DNA of 64,000 bases from Planctomycetia bacterium (GTDB lineage: Bacteria > Planctomycetota > Planctomycetia > Pirellulales > JACPPG01), in contig JACPPG010000002.1 in assembly GCA_016191115.1 (NCBI GenBank), positions 1 through 64,000 of the forward strand. Reading direction: 5' to 3'. Of the stretch, positions 35,701 through 45,100 are shown piece by piece. Numbering within the stretch: the first letter of the stretch is position 1; every line of letters begins with the position of its first letter. The position numbers were made by a program, and so were the translations under genes. The notes under the pieces are model-generated. The model did not search any database. It was not told the DNA's origin and saw only the letters and a program-made list of their open reading frames with translations.

Positions 35701-36132
35701 ATGCCCACGAGAATCATTGTCGGCCTTGTGGCCGGAGTGGCGCTATTGGGGATCTACTACCTGGAGTCGATCGAGAACGCTCCCCGCCCCTTGCCGGCGG
35801 AGTACACGCAAGGCCCTGAGGCGCTCGGGTGGCTTCGCAAGAGCAAGAACGAGTCGGCCCTGGCGTCGAATCGGTTTGGCGAGACGCAGAATGCTGTCCG
35901 CTTCGTGCAGCAGCTTTACAGTGCCGGCGCCGCCAATGTGATTGTGCCGATGGCGGCTATCCAAAACGATGGCGTCGAGATCTACGCCGATTCACTCGTG
36001 GTTACGCTGCCAACCGACCCGGCAAAGCGCGACCGCGTCTGGAAGCTGTGCGCCCAGGAGCTAAGGCGCGAGGGCGACAAGGTCGCCGACAAGCCCGGCA
36101 GCGAGGAACACGTGCTGTTGTGGTGGGATTGA
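35701..36132 (+). CDS. Small membrane-anchored hypothetical protein
   Basis: This 143-residue protein has an N-terminal span (IIVGLVAGVALLGIYYL, 4-20) and a soluble domain (NAVRFVQQLYSAGAANVIVPMA, ADSLVVTLPTDPAKRDRVW, EEHVLLWWD). GAGGAGAG is about 9 nt before the ATG at 35701. The regular alternation of strands and helices suggests a small ferredoxin-like fold. Not recognised. Confidence 0.7.
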   Translation: MPTRIIVGLVAGVALLGIYYLESIENAPRPLPAEYTQGPEALGWLRKSKNESALASNRFGETQNAVRFVQQLYSAGAANVIVPMAAIQNDGVEIYADSLVVTLPTDPAKRDRVWKLCAQELRREGDKVADKPGSEEHVLLWWD

Positions 36133-36811
36133 ACTGTCATGGCTGGCTTACTTTCGTCGCGCCTCCCACCACGAATCGCACCGCCCCTTGACGACTGCCG
36201 AAAGCTCCCGTCCGCTGGGCGTCGTGCGTCTCATTGATGATTTCAATGCGGCGCAGGCGCGAGAGTCGCCGTCCCACAACAACAGTCGACTTCCGGTCCG
36301 CGTTGCCGTTCGGGCGAGTCTCCTGACGGTTTCGACCCGGAGACTCACGCCCCCAAGCGCCCGGACCTTCGCCGGGCAATGCGGGCTGGTGATCCTCCGC
36401 CCACACGTGCTTACACCCCGGGCGCAACGGGAACGTCGGGCGGGGTTCGGACTACGTGCGGGACAATGTCGCCAGGGCCGTTCACAGATTCAAGCTTGCC
36501 GGCGGCGCACCGGCGGGAAAGTGGGACAGGCACCGAGACGAAACGTTGGTCTGAAAGGGCTTGCGCTGTTTATGCTCGGAGCCAGTCCCCTTTTCCCGCC
36601 TCGCCATTTTGAAGAATCGGGTGCAACAAATCGCTTTACTGTGCGCTTGGGATATACAGCGAGGCAATCCTTGCCGCATATCACGCTTCAGCGAATGCGA
36701 AAGGCGGAATCGTGCGCCCGCCGCGGCATGTGACTGCGGCAGGGGTCTACGTCCTTGGCGGCATGGGCTTGCACGGGTTGCTCTTCGAAACGCGCATGAG
36801 GGTCGACGCCC
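36133..36811. other. Intergenic region with a segment repeated after the next gene
   Basis: This 679-nt stretch carries MITE-like copy B (listed separately). Bases about 36144-36200 (GGCTTACTTTCG through TTGACGACTGCCGA) resemble 37999-38054 after the next gene. No gene is supported. Confidence 0.5.
36472..36617 (+). repeat. MITE-like intergenic repeat, copy B
   Basis: It matches copy C (61481) at nearly every position from CCAGGGCCG through CCATTTTGAA, and copy A in reverse orientation. The predicted peptide of this repeat (QAPRRNVGLKGLALFMLGAS) appears at three places only because the DNA is repeated. Confidence 0.85.
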
Positions 36812-38032
36812 ATGTCAACAACAACCCGCTATTCCGCGATCGTGGTCGGTGGAAGCCTCAGTGGGCTGATGGCCGCGCGGGCACTGCGCGAAAAAGGCCT
36901 GGCGGACTTCGTCGTGCTCGATCGCAAGCCACGGCTCGGATCGCCACTTAAGTGCGGTGAAGCCGTTGAAGCCTCGACCTTCGACCAGCTATTCGGGCCT
37001 GGCGCGAGGTTCCCCTTCGTAAAGCAGACGATTACGTCACATAGCGTGATGTGTCGTGGGCATGCCCGCTCGCTCGAAGATGTGCCGCAGTTGCGGTTCT
37101 ATGAGACGGACCGTCCGCAATTCGAGCGGTGGCTGGGCCAGCCCGTGCAGGAACACCTCCAGTTTTCCACCACCGTGCAATCCGTGGAACGCGTGGGGGC
37201 AGACATCTGTGTCGAAACAAATCGAGGCCGCATGTTGACCCGCGGGCTGATCATCGGTTGTGGCGCGCACTACGAGTTGCAAAAACGGCTCGGGATGGTC
37301 GAAGCCACCCCGTCGATGGGCTACGCCTGCGGCGAACTGCACGAAGTCTCGGGCTCTGAGCGGGAACAGGATAAGTTCGCCTGGCACATCCTGGAACGCT
37401 GTGAGGGGTACGGTTGGCTGTTCCCGAAGGGCGCCGACGGTTGCAACCTAGGAGTGCTTGCTTTTGGTGGTGGCAAGCTGCAGGACGTGCTTGCCGAGTT
37501 CAAGCGAGACCAGCAAGTGAAATCCACCGCCCAAGTGCGCTTCGGTGGACGCTTTCCCCAAAACGGGCCTATCCGACACACCGTGGCTGACTCGGTCATT
37601 GCCTGTGGCGATGCGGCGGGCATGGTCTTTGCGGCGACCGGCGAGGGAATCCGCTATGCCCTGCGGTCCGGAAGATGGGCGGGTCAAGTCATGGCCGATG
37701 CCGTAGCCAAGGGCGATACGACGCGTCGCCGTTTGACCGCTTACGAAACGCGTTGGCGAGCGAGCTTCGGCCGTGAGTTGCGCGCGGGAGTGCAGGTAAA
37801 AGAACTGTTGATGGCCCTGCGACGTTCGGGCCACCTGGGATACTTCCTAAAGCGCCTTTCCGACCAGCGCCTGGCCGATTTCATGCTCGGCAAGCAGCGC
37901 TATTCGATCGCCTGGCTGTCCGCAGCCGCAAGAATCGCGGACTGGATAGCGAGCCGCGCCTCTTGGCAAATGCCTTTTAGACTGCCGCAGTGGCGGCGTG
38001 GCGTACTTTCGCCGTGCCTCCCCCAGGAATAG
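36812..38032 (+). CDS. FAD-dependent geranylgeranyl-reductase-family oxidoreductase
   Basis: This is a 406-residue flavoprotein. It has a dinucleotide-binding AIVVGGSLSGLMAARALREKGL, the family motif SPLKCGEAV (Cys48), YETDRPQFERWL and a second FAD motif VIACGDAAGMVFAATGEGI. The family reduces isoprenoid chains (geranylgeranyl groups, archaeal-type lipids) or related substrates. ATG at 36812 with GAGGG 9 nt upstream. The product could modify a menaquinone or carotenoid side chain; the exact substrate cannot be read from sequence. Confidence 0.88.
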   Translation: MSTTTRYSAIVVGGSLSGLMAARALREKGLADFVVLDRKPRLGSPLKCGEAVEASTFDQLFGPGARFPFVKQTITSHSVMCRGHARSLEDVPQLRFYETDRPQFERWLGQPVQEHLQFSTTVQSVERVGADICVETNRGRMLTRGLIIGCGAHYELQKRLGMVEATPSMGYACGELHEVSGSEREQDKFAWHILERCEGYGWLFPKGADGCNLGVLAFGGGKLQDVLAEFKRDQQVKSTAQVRFGGRFPQNGPIRHTVADSVIACGDAAGMVFAATGEGIRYALRSGRWAGQVMADAVAKGDTTRRRLTAYETRWRASFGRELRAGVQVKELLMALRRSGHLGYFLKRLSDQRLADFMLGKQRYSIAWLSAAARIADWIASRASWQMPFRLPQWRRGVLSPCLPQE

Positions 38033-38103
38033 CAGTGCCCGTTGACGACGGCTGAGGCCGCCAAGGTGAAGCGCGGACGGCGCAACCGCTCTTCGTACCA
38101 AAG

Positions 38104-38176
38104 TGGACAGGGCCGGGGTTGAACCGGCGACACCTGGATTTTCAGTCCAGTGCTCTACCAACTGAGCTACCTGTCC
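38104..38176 (-). tRNA. trnF: tRNA-Phe (anticodon GAA)
   Basis: This 73-nt gene on the minus strand has acceptor GGACAGG/CCTGTCC, D-arm GCTCAGTTGGTAGAGC, anticodon stem CTGGACTGAAAATCCAG with GAA, and T-arm GCCGGTTCAACCCCGGC, with discriminator A and no encoded CCA. It stands alone between the flavoprotein gene and a hairpin repeat. Confidence 0.97.
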
Positions 38177-38203
38177 GTTGCTGTGCTGCCGCCCGCGTCG
38201 GTT

Positions 38204-38270
38204 GGGAGGGCGAGGCTCCCGCCGAGCCGCTTCGTCGCCGGCACCGGCTCAGCAGGAGCTTCGCCCTCCC
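38204..38270. repeat. REP-like hairpin (GGGAGGGCGAGGC family)
   Basis: Left arm 38204-38228 (GGGAGGGCGAGGCTCCCGCC...) and right arm 38246-38270 (...GCTTCGCCCTCCC) pair at about 22 of 25 positions. The same element recurs at 58774 and half of it at 54881. The stretch from here to 38602 has no gene I can support. Confidence 0.8.
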
Positions 38271-38602
38271 GATGCCGGACCGCGCTCGACGGACATTGCA
38301 CCAAGCAAGCGCCGGCAGCAAAGCGAACCGAATCGTACCTACGCGCGGCGGCGGTTGTCAAACCGGGCGCCGCCCTCGCAACTCGCGTCGCGCCAAGCAG
38401 TTCGGCGTGCCGCTGCTGCTTGACAGTGCCGTTGTTACGCGGTTACGATTTGATGTAGTAGTCCTCGCGCGTCAGGTTCCTTCTCGCGCGGGCTTCTTTG
38501 CCGGCTCCCGGCCGATCCCAAAGCGTGCCCTGGCAGCCGGTGGTTTCCTGGTGCCCCCTGCCGGAACGGGGCGCCGACGGCAAAACGATGGAGTTGCAAG
38601 CG

Positions 38603-40204
38603 ATGCGGGCGCCGTGGTCGATCCGACCAGCACGGGGGGCAGCATGGGCCGCGCTGGCCGCCGCCTCGCTCATTGCGGTGCCCGTGCGCGCCGCGCTCAC
38701 GCCGAAGAGCCCGGAGGTCAAGGCGGCGGTCGAGAAGGCCCTGCGGTACCTCGAACACGATCAGGATCCGCGGTCTGGTGCGAAGGCGCTCTTTGGTCTG
38801 GCGCTGATGAAGGGGGACGCCAAGCCCGACAACGCCCGCGTACAGGATGCCCTCAAGGCGGTTCTCGACAGCAAGGGGCGGACCGATTCGCTCGACGTCT
38901 ATACGCTGGGTCTGAGCGTCATCTTCCTGCTGGAGCTCGATCCGGAGCGGTACCGCGCGGATATCCAGTTTTTTTTGGACGCGCTTGTCAAGGTTCAAAA
39001 GCCGCACGGGGGATGGGGCTACGCGGAGCGAACCACCGGCGACACTTCCATGACGCAATACGGCGTCCTGGCGATGTGGGAGGCGACGCGGCTGGGTTTC
39101 AAACCGCCCGCCGACTCCTGGGAGCGGGTCGCCAATTGGCTCTTGCGCACGCAGGACCCCAACGGCGCCTGGGGATATCAGGGCAACGACCCGGGAAGCT
39201 TCGAGCTGGTGCCGCAGATGGAAGTGCGGCACAGCATGGCGAGCGCCGGACTAGGGAGCCTGTTGATCTGCGCCGACCACTTTGGCCAGCGCACCGGGGC
39301 GACCCGCGACCCGAATCTCCCGGCGGAGCTGAAGCGCGTCCGCAAGGATGAGGATCGCCGCGGCGTCCCCACGGCGAAGGTCGACATGTCGCACGTCACG
39401 AAGGCCTTTGCCCGCGGCGACGAGTGGATGAAGGAAAAGTTCGCGATCGAAGGGACGTTCAATCTGCACTACTACTTGTACGCCTTCGAGCGATACCAGG
39501 CGTTCCGCGAGCTCGCGACCGGCCAGCCGTTCAGTCACCCTGCGTGGTACGACGATGGAGCACAGCATCTGCTCAAGACGCAACGGCCCGACGGGGCGTG
39601 GCAAAGCAGCGCCTTCGGCCTCGGTCCCGATACGGCGTTCGCCGTCTTGTTTCTCGTCCGCTCCAGCCGCAAGAGCATCGAGCAAGGGAACCACCTGGGA
39701 CCCGGGACGCTGGTGGGCGGGCGCGGCTTGCCGACCGAAGGCAACGATCTTACAGTCCGCTTCGGCAAGCTGGCCGCCAAGCCCTTGACCGGTCCGGCCG
39801 AGCAGTTGTTGGCGGCCATCGAGGATCCCGGCCACCCCGATTTTCTCCGCGCGGTCGAGGGTTTCGAGGAGTCGGTCGAGTCGGCGCCCCTCAAGGAGAT
39901 CGACAAGCTGCGCGAGCGGTTGCGCAAACTGGCTGGCGACGGTGCCCCCGAGTCGCGCGTGACAGCGGTGCGGGCGCTCGCGCGGACGCGGGACATGGAC
40001 CAGGTGCCGGTGATCGTCGCGGCCCTTTCGGATCCGGACGATCGGGTCTTTCTGGCAGCCGAAGAGGCGCTCGAATTCATGAGCCGCACGTTCCCCAGCC
40101 GCGACGCCGACGAAGATGTGACGCCGGCGCGGCGCGCCACGGCCACAAGAAAGTGGAAGGCGTGGTACCTCGCAATCCGTCCCAATGCCAGGCTGGATGA
40201 CTGA
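38603..40204 (+). CDS. Exported terpene-cyclase-repeat (squalene/prenyltransferase fold) protein
   Basis: This 533-residue protein has a signal peptide ending VPVRAAL. At least three QW-like repeats are visible (VQKPHGGWGYAE, TQDPNGAWGYQG, TQRPDGAWQSS), the mark of the alpha/alpha-barrel shared by squalene cyclases and prenyltransferases. The DxDD acid of true cyclases is not seen, so it is probably a binding or structural relative. The C-terminus has HEAT-like repeats (SRVTAVRALARTRDMDQVPV). The ATG at 38603 has GGAG about 10 nt upstream. Stop overlaps the next start, so the two are co-translated. Confidence 0.82.
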   Translation: MRAPWSIRPARGAAWAALAAASLIAVPVRAALTPKSPEVKAAVEKALRYLEHDQDPRSGAKALFGLALMKGDAKPDNARVQDALKAVLDSKGRTDSLDVYTLGLSVIFLLELDPERYRADIQFFLDALVKVQKPHGGWGYAERTTGDTSMTQYGVLAMWEATRLGFKPPADSWERVANWLLRTQDPNGAWGYQGNDPGSFELVPQMEVRHSMASAGLGSLLICADHFGQRTGATRDPNLPAELKRVRKDEDRRGVPTAKVDMSHVTKAFARGDEWMKEKFAIEGTFNLHYYLYAFERYQAFRELATGQPFSHPAWYDDGAQHLLKTQRPDGAWQSSAFGLGPDTAFAVLFLVRSSRKSIEQGNHLGPGTLVGGRGLPTEGNDLTVRFGKLAAKPLTGPAEQLLAAIEDPGHPDFLRAVEGFEESVESAPLKEIDKLRERLRKLAGDGAPESRVTAVRALARTRDMDQVPVIVAALSDPDDRVFLAAEEALEFMSRTFPSRDADEDVTPARRATATRKWKAWYLAIRPNARLDD

Positions 40205-41133
40205 TGGCGCCCCACGCGACCACCGAAGCGCCCCCGCCCAAGAGTAAAAAATCGCTGGCCGCGGCCGCGTCGCTGGCCGTCTCGGCGTACGATCGGGCCG
40301 CGAGCCTGGTAGTCGCGCTCTTGGTGTTGTTGGGCACCGTCGTGTTTTGCCTGTTGATGGCATGGCTGTCGTCGGGCATTTTCCACTATCAAAGGGCGGT
40401 GCCTGTGGTCATGGAGGAGTTTGGCGGCGGCATCGAGTCGGGCGAAGGAACCGAGGGACAGGAGATTCAAGCGCCCGAAGTGGGCGAGATTGCCCGCGAG
40501 AGCAACATCGCCGGCCAGCCGCTGCCCGATACGTTGGCCGCTGTGGTGGACGTGGCGGCGACCCGCGCCAGCGACGTCGAGCAATTCGATCGCACGCAGG
40601 ATCGCAACGTGCAAGAAGGGGGCGGCAGCTCGCGGGGGACGGGCGACCGTCCGGCCAAGGGGACCGGCGGCGGCGCTGGGGGTGGTCACGGTCACGGCTT
40701 GGCCCGGCCGCAACGGTGGGAGATTCGCTTTCCCGAAGGCAACACGGTCGAAACCTACGCGCGGCAATTGGACTTCTTCGGCATCGAGCTGGGCGTGCTG
40801 GGGGCTTCGAACGAAGTCATCTATCTGTCGAAGCTGAGCAGTCCTGTCCCGACGGTGCGCACCAGCCCCCGAACGTCCGAAACCCGCATGTACATGACGT
40901 GGAGCCGCGGCGATTTGGACCAGGCGGACCGGGAGCTCTTCGCGCGAGCCAAGGTCGACGTGGCCGGGCGGATCATCCTCAAATTCATCCCGCAAGAGAC
41001 GGAAAAGCAACTCGGCACGGTCGAGCAACAGTACAAGAACCGGCCCAGCAAGGACATCCGCCGCACGCGGTTCAGCATCAAGCCGCAGGGACAGGGCTTT
41101 GCGTTTTTTGTTACGGATCAGGAGTATTACTGA
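40204..41133 (+). CDS. Membrane-anchored hypothetical protein
   Basis: This 309-residue protein has a span at about 34-58 (LVVALLVLLGTVVFCLLMAWL), an acidic and Gly-rich linker, and a C-terminal domain from about 175 (WEIRFPEGNTVETYARQLDFF, FSIKPQGQGFAFFVTDQEYY). It starts on the last base of the upstream stop, so it acts with the terpene-cyclase-fold protein. The layout resembles TonB-like or ExbD-associated anchor proteins of planctomycetes, but no motif proves it. Confidence 0.72.
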   Translation: MAPHATTEAPPPKSKKSLAAAASLAVSAYDRAASLVVALLVLLGTVVFCLLMAWLSSGIFHYQRAVPVVMEEFGGGIESGEGTEGQEIQAPEVGEIARESNIAGQPLPDTLAAVVDVAATRASDVEQFDRTQDRNVQEGGGSSRGTGDRPAKGTGGGAGGGHGHGLARPQRWEIRFPEGNTVETYARQLDFFGIELGVLGASNEVIYLSKLSSPVPTVRTSPRTSETRMYMTWSRGDLDQADRELFARAKVDVAGRIILKFIPQETEKQLGTVEQQYKNRPSKDIRRTRFSIKPQGQGFAFFVTDQEYY

Positions 41134-41145
41134 AGCGACTAGCGA

Positions 41146-41243
41146 CTAGCGATTAGCCGGAGCTGACGCCCGTTTCCGGGCCCCTCCGGTCGCTGCGGCA
41201 AAGGGGGGCTCCGAGGTGGGTGCCAGCTCCGGCTAGTCGCTAG
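41146..41243. repeat. 98-nt structured intergenic element
   Basis: Arms 41146-41165 (CTAGCGATTAGCCGGAGCTG) and 41224-41243 pair at 19 of 20 positions, enclosing a GC-rich loop with an inner GCCCGTTTCCGGGC hairpin. Extra CTAGCGACTAG units precede the left arm. It lies between two plus-strand genes and may be a mobile palindrome or a transcription/RNA-decay signal. Confidence 0.65.
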
Positions 41244-41255
41244 TTGCTTCCCCCT

Positions 41256-41390
41256 ATGCGCATCCAATTCAATTGCCGAAAATGCGGCAAGCTGCTCAAG
41301 GCCAATCGCGAGGACGCCGGCCGGAAGGCCAAGTGCACCGGCTGCGGAGCCGTGCTCACCATCCCCACGCCGCGCCCCCGCGGCCCGTGA
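41256..41390 (+). CDS. 44-residue zinc-ribbon protein
   Basis: ATG at 41256 encodes MRIQFNCRKCGKLLKANRED and ends TIPTPRPRGP. Cys7, Cys10, Cys27 and Cys30 form a clear zinc ribbon of the kind found at the N-terminus of many planctomycete membrane proteins. The TGA stop at 41388 is followed, in the same frame and with no gap, by the DUF805 frame, so this may be the detached first domain of one protein. Confidence 0.65.
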   Translation: MRIQFNCRKCGKLLKANREDAGRKAKCTGCGAVLTIPTPRPRGP

Positions 41391-41828
41391 GTGGCTGCGC
41401 TTGCCACGCGCAAAGCCCCTATCCCTAAGAAGCCCATGCGCGGATTTCTCAAGTCGTTCCTCACTTTTGAGGGTCGAATCCCGCGCTCGCAATTCTGGAT
41501 GTGCCGATCTGGCGTTCTTGTGCTTCTGGGTGCTTTGGCTGTGCTCGCCGAGTCGAAGCAGATCCCGGGATGGCTCGCAAGTATGGGGGTTTGGTTATCA
41601 TTCTGGCCGCTGCTCGCCACTCAGGCGAAGCGTTGGCACGACTTGGACATCTCGGGCGCGTGGATTCTCATCAATGGCGTGCCGATCGTGGGCGGGCTAT
41701 ATGCCCTTATCATGCTGGGGTTCGTCGCGGGGACCAGCGGCCCCAACGAGTACGGCGCAAACCCGCTGGAACGCCAATATGCGCCAAACGACGACCGCGA
41801 CCCCTGGGTCCAGAAACCGTCCGCGTAG
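41391..41828 (+). CDS. DUF805 membrane protein
   Basis: This protein has up to 145 residues, starting at a GTG directly after the zinc-ribbon stop, or 130 from the ATG at 41436. FLKSFLTFEGRIPRSQFWMC, the ATQAKRWHDLDISGAWIL segment and GPNEYGANPLE are the DUF805 pattern, with about three membrane spans. Function of the family is unknown. It is in frame with the upstream zinc ribbon; read-through of one TGA would give a 190-residue fusion. Confidence 0.8.
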   Translation: MAALATRKAPIPKKPMRGFLKSFLTFEGRIPRSQFWMCRSGVLVLLGALAVLAESKQIPGWLASMGVWLSFWPLLATQAKRWHDLDISGAWILINGVPIVGGLYALIMLGFVAGTSGPNEYGANPLERQYAPNDDRDPWVQKPSA

Positions 41829-42117
41829 TCCTGGTCCAGCGAACGGGATCGCTCCCGTTGGGTCGATGAATTGTGAGCCCGGCCCCTACGTGGTAGGCTG
41901 AAATGGGATGTTGACGGCCCGGCTGGAGGGCCGTGGGCATCCGAACCGGAACAGGCCTGTCGCCCGAATCAACGTGCCGTTTCGCCGGCGCTCTTTGGCG
42001 GCGCTGCGCTATGCCGCTCGACGGCCGGCAGGGACCTGCTCCGGCACACTCCCGAAATGGTTCTCATGGCGGTGCACGACACGGTGCCAGCTTAGCGAGC
42101 AGGAAGCGTACCCTCCC

Positions 42118-45100
42118 ATGAACAGTGAAGAGCTGTTGCGAGCGCTAGAGCGCAGCGGGCTAGTGGCCGACGATGTTTTGGCCGGCTTGCGCGCCCGCCT
42201 TACCGGTGGGGGGCACGCGCTTGACCCGTCGCGCATCGTCCAATCGCTCGTGGCGGAAGGGCATCTCACGCAGGCGCAGGGAAGCAGGTTGCTGTCGACC
42301 GCCGTGCCTCCGCCCGACGCGTCGATGCCCGTCATACCGGACGATGACCTGGAGGTCCTTCCGGACGACGAGGAGGACGACCTGTTGCCCCCGCCGCCGG
42401 CATCAGCGGCGCCTGCCGCGCCGCCATCCGGTCGGCGAGCGAAGCCCAGTTCCCACCTGCCCGAAACCCGCGTGGCGGACGACGACCTGGGCCTTTTGCC
42501 GCTGGAGGATGAGCCGGTACTTGCGCCGTTAAAGGCGCCGTCGGCGAAACCGGCGCCCAGCGGCTCGGCGTCGGGCCTCAAGGCGGCCTTGGGACCGACG
42601 AAGAAGCCGGAGAAAAAGCGCCGCTCGTGGCGCAGCGAGATTCAGCGGCAGGACTCGCTCGCCGCGGGGTTGGACTCGCTGTTGGGGTCGGAAGCGGCGG
42701 CCGAGGCCGGGACCGCCGGCGCCGCGCCCGCCAAGCGGATGCGGGCCCTTGGCGGCGGCACAATCCCGGGAGCGCGCAACGCCTGGGACTCGCCACTCTT
42801 GCTGATCGGCGGGGGAACCGTGCTGGGGTTGGTCATCCTGGGTGCGGCGCTCTTCTGGATGTTGACCCGGCAAACCGCCGGTCAGGCGCTCCAGCAGGCC
42901 GAGGACGACTATCGCGGCGGCTCTTACTCGCAAGCGATTCTCAAATACGACAACTACCTTGAGAAGTTTCCCAAGCATGCATCAGTGAGCGTCGCCCGGG
43001 TGCATCGTGGACTGGCCCAATTGCGACAAGCCGTCGAAGGCACGAGCGACTGGTCCAAGGCGCTGGCGTCCGCCGACAGGGTGCTGGGTGAGATCTCGCC
43101 AGAAAAGGACTTCGCCGAGGCGCACAATGAACTCGCCGCGGTGTTGCCGCAGATCGCCAAGGGGCTGGCGGGCCAGACGACCGCCCATCCCAGCCCGGAG
43201 CTGGCGACCCAAACGCGTCAGGCCGTGGCGCTCGTGGAGAAATACGTCCCCGCGAATTTGACGCCTGCCGATCAGTTGCGCGAAATCGAGGGCTCGTTGG
43301 CCCTGGCCAATCGCCGGCTGGATCGGGATAAGGCGCTAGCGGCCGCGATCGCCGCAATGAACAAGGCGGCTAGCGCCGGCTCGCCTGAACAGGCCTACGC
43401 GACCCGCAAGCAATTGCTCCAGGCTTACCCCGAGCTGGCCGACGATAGCGCGCTCGTGGAAGCGGTGGCAACGATAGCGCAGGCCGAGTTGGCGGCGGTC
43501 AAGTACGTCGCCGAGAAGCGCGCGGCCGCGGTCGAGGAGCGGCCCTCTCGGATCCTCGTCTCGGTGGCCCTGACGGCTACGGCCGGCGCCGCCGCACCGA
43601 TCGAAGATTCGGAAGCAATCGTCACATTGGCCGCGGGCGCGGCCTACAGCCTCGACGGCCGGACGGGCAAACCGCGCTGGCGGCGATTCCTGGGCCTTGA
43701 GAACGAGCTTGCTCCACAAGTCATCGCGAGCACCGCCGGTAGCGAGGCGCTGTGCGTCGACGCGGCGCGGCAGGAGCTCGTGCTCGTGGACGCCGCGACC
43801 GGAAAGCTGCGGTGGCGGCAGCCTGTGGGCGAAAGTGTGGCGGAGCAGCCGCTGGTCATCCGCGACCGCATCGTTGCCGCCACGCGATCCGGCAAGCTGC
43901 TAGTCGTGGACCTCAAATCGGGTGAGCTGCGCGGCACGATTCAACTGCCGCAGCCGCTTCGTGTCGCCCCCGGCGCGGACGCCGCCGCGAAACACTATTA
44001 CCAGGTTGCCGAACATTCGAATCTGTACGTCCTGTCCTCTGAGACCGGCGCATGTCAGGAGGTGTTTTATCTGGGCCACGAGCCAGAGAGCATCGCCGTG
44101 CGGCCCTTGGTGGTGGGCCGTTACCTGTTCGTGGCCGTCAATGCCGGCGCCGAGGACTCGTTGTTGCGGGTCCTTTTGACCGACGAGCAGGGGCTCAACC
44201 TGCAAGTCGTCGAGCAGGTCCCGCTCAAGGGACACGTCTTCTCGCCGCTCGAGTCGGGCGGACGATCGCTCGTCGTCGCCACCGACCACGGCGCCTTGTA
44301 TTCGTTCGAGATCGGCGCGCCCGGCGCCGGGCGAACGTTGACAAAGGTGGCCGAGAAGCCGGCCGACGAGCGGACGCCGCTGGTGCGGTTCGCCGTCCTT
44401 CGGGGGGCCGAGCTGTGGCTGGCCGGCTACGGATTGACCCGCTACGACATGCAGGCCTCGCGCGGGCTGTTGGCGCCGAAATGGGTTGACAACGATCGCG
44501 CCGTCGCGGTGCACTCCCCGCAGGTGCGCGGCTCGGTGATCGTGGATGCGATGCGCCGCGGCGACGCTTCTGGTGTAACGTTCGCCGCGGCGAACGGCAC
44601 TGACGGCAAACGGTTTTGGGAATCGAGGGTGGCCGTTCCCCTGGCCACGGCGCCGCTTGTCGAGCCGGCATCCGACAAAGCGGTCGCTTGGACCACGGCC
44701 GGCTTCGTCTACGAGGTGCCTGCCGTCGGGCTCGCCAGCCGAAAGCTGAGCGACGCTCCGGTCGCCGTCCCTCTTGAGCGAACGAACCTTCCGGCCGGCG
44801 CGCCGTTGGCGAAATTGTCCGACGGGCGGTGCGTGCTTCCGCTCGCTCGGCCGGACTCGAAGGACGGGCTGCGCGAGGTCCTTGTCTACGACCAACGATC
44901 GGCGGCCGACAAGCTGCGCCGGCGGCCTCTTCCCGACGCCGCATCCGGCTGGCCGGTAGCCTTCGCCAATGGACTGATGGTGGCCGGCAAAATCGGCCAG
45001 GTCTTTGTGATCGATCCCGACACGGGCCGCAATCTGGTCGAGCCGTTTCAGCCTACCATCGAAGGAGGCCGAGAGGTCGCCTGGGGCCAGCCGACCGCGC

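Noticed and set aside
38119-39351. 410-codon plus-strand ORF over tRNA-Phe and the hairpin repeat
   Set aside because: Shadow of the terpene-cyclase-repeat gene and crosses a tRNA; Arg/Gly-rich throughout.
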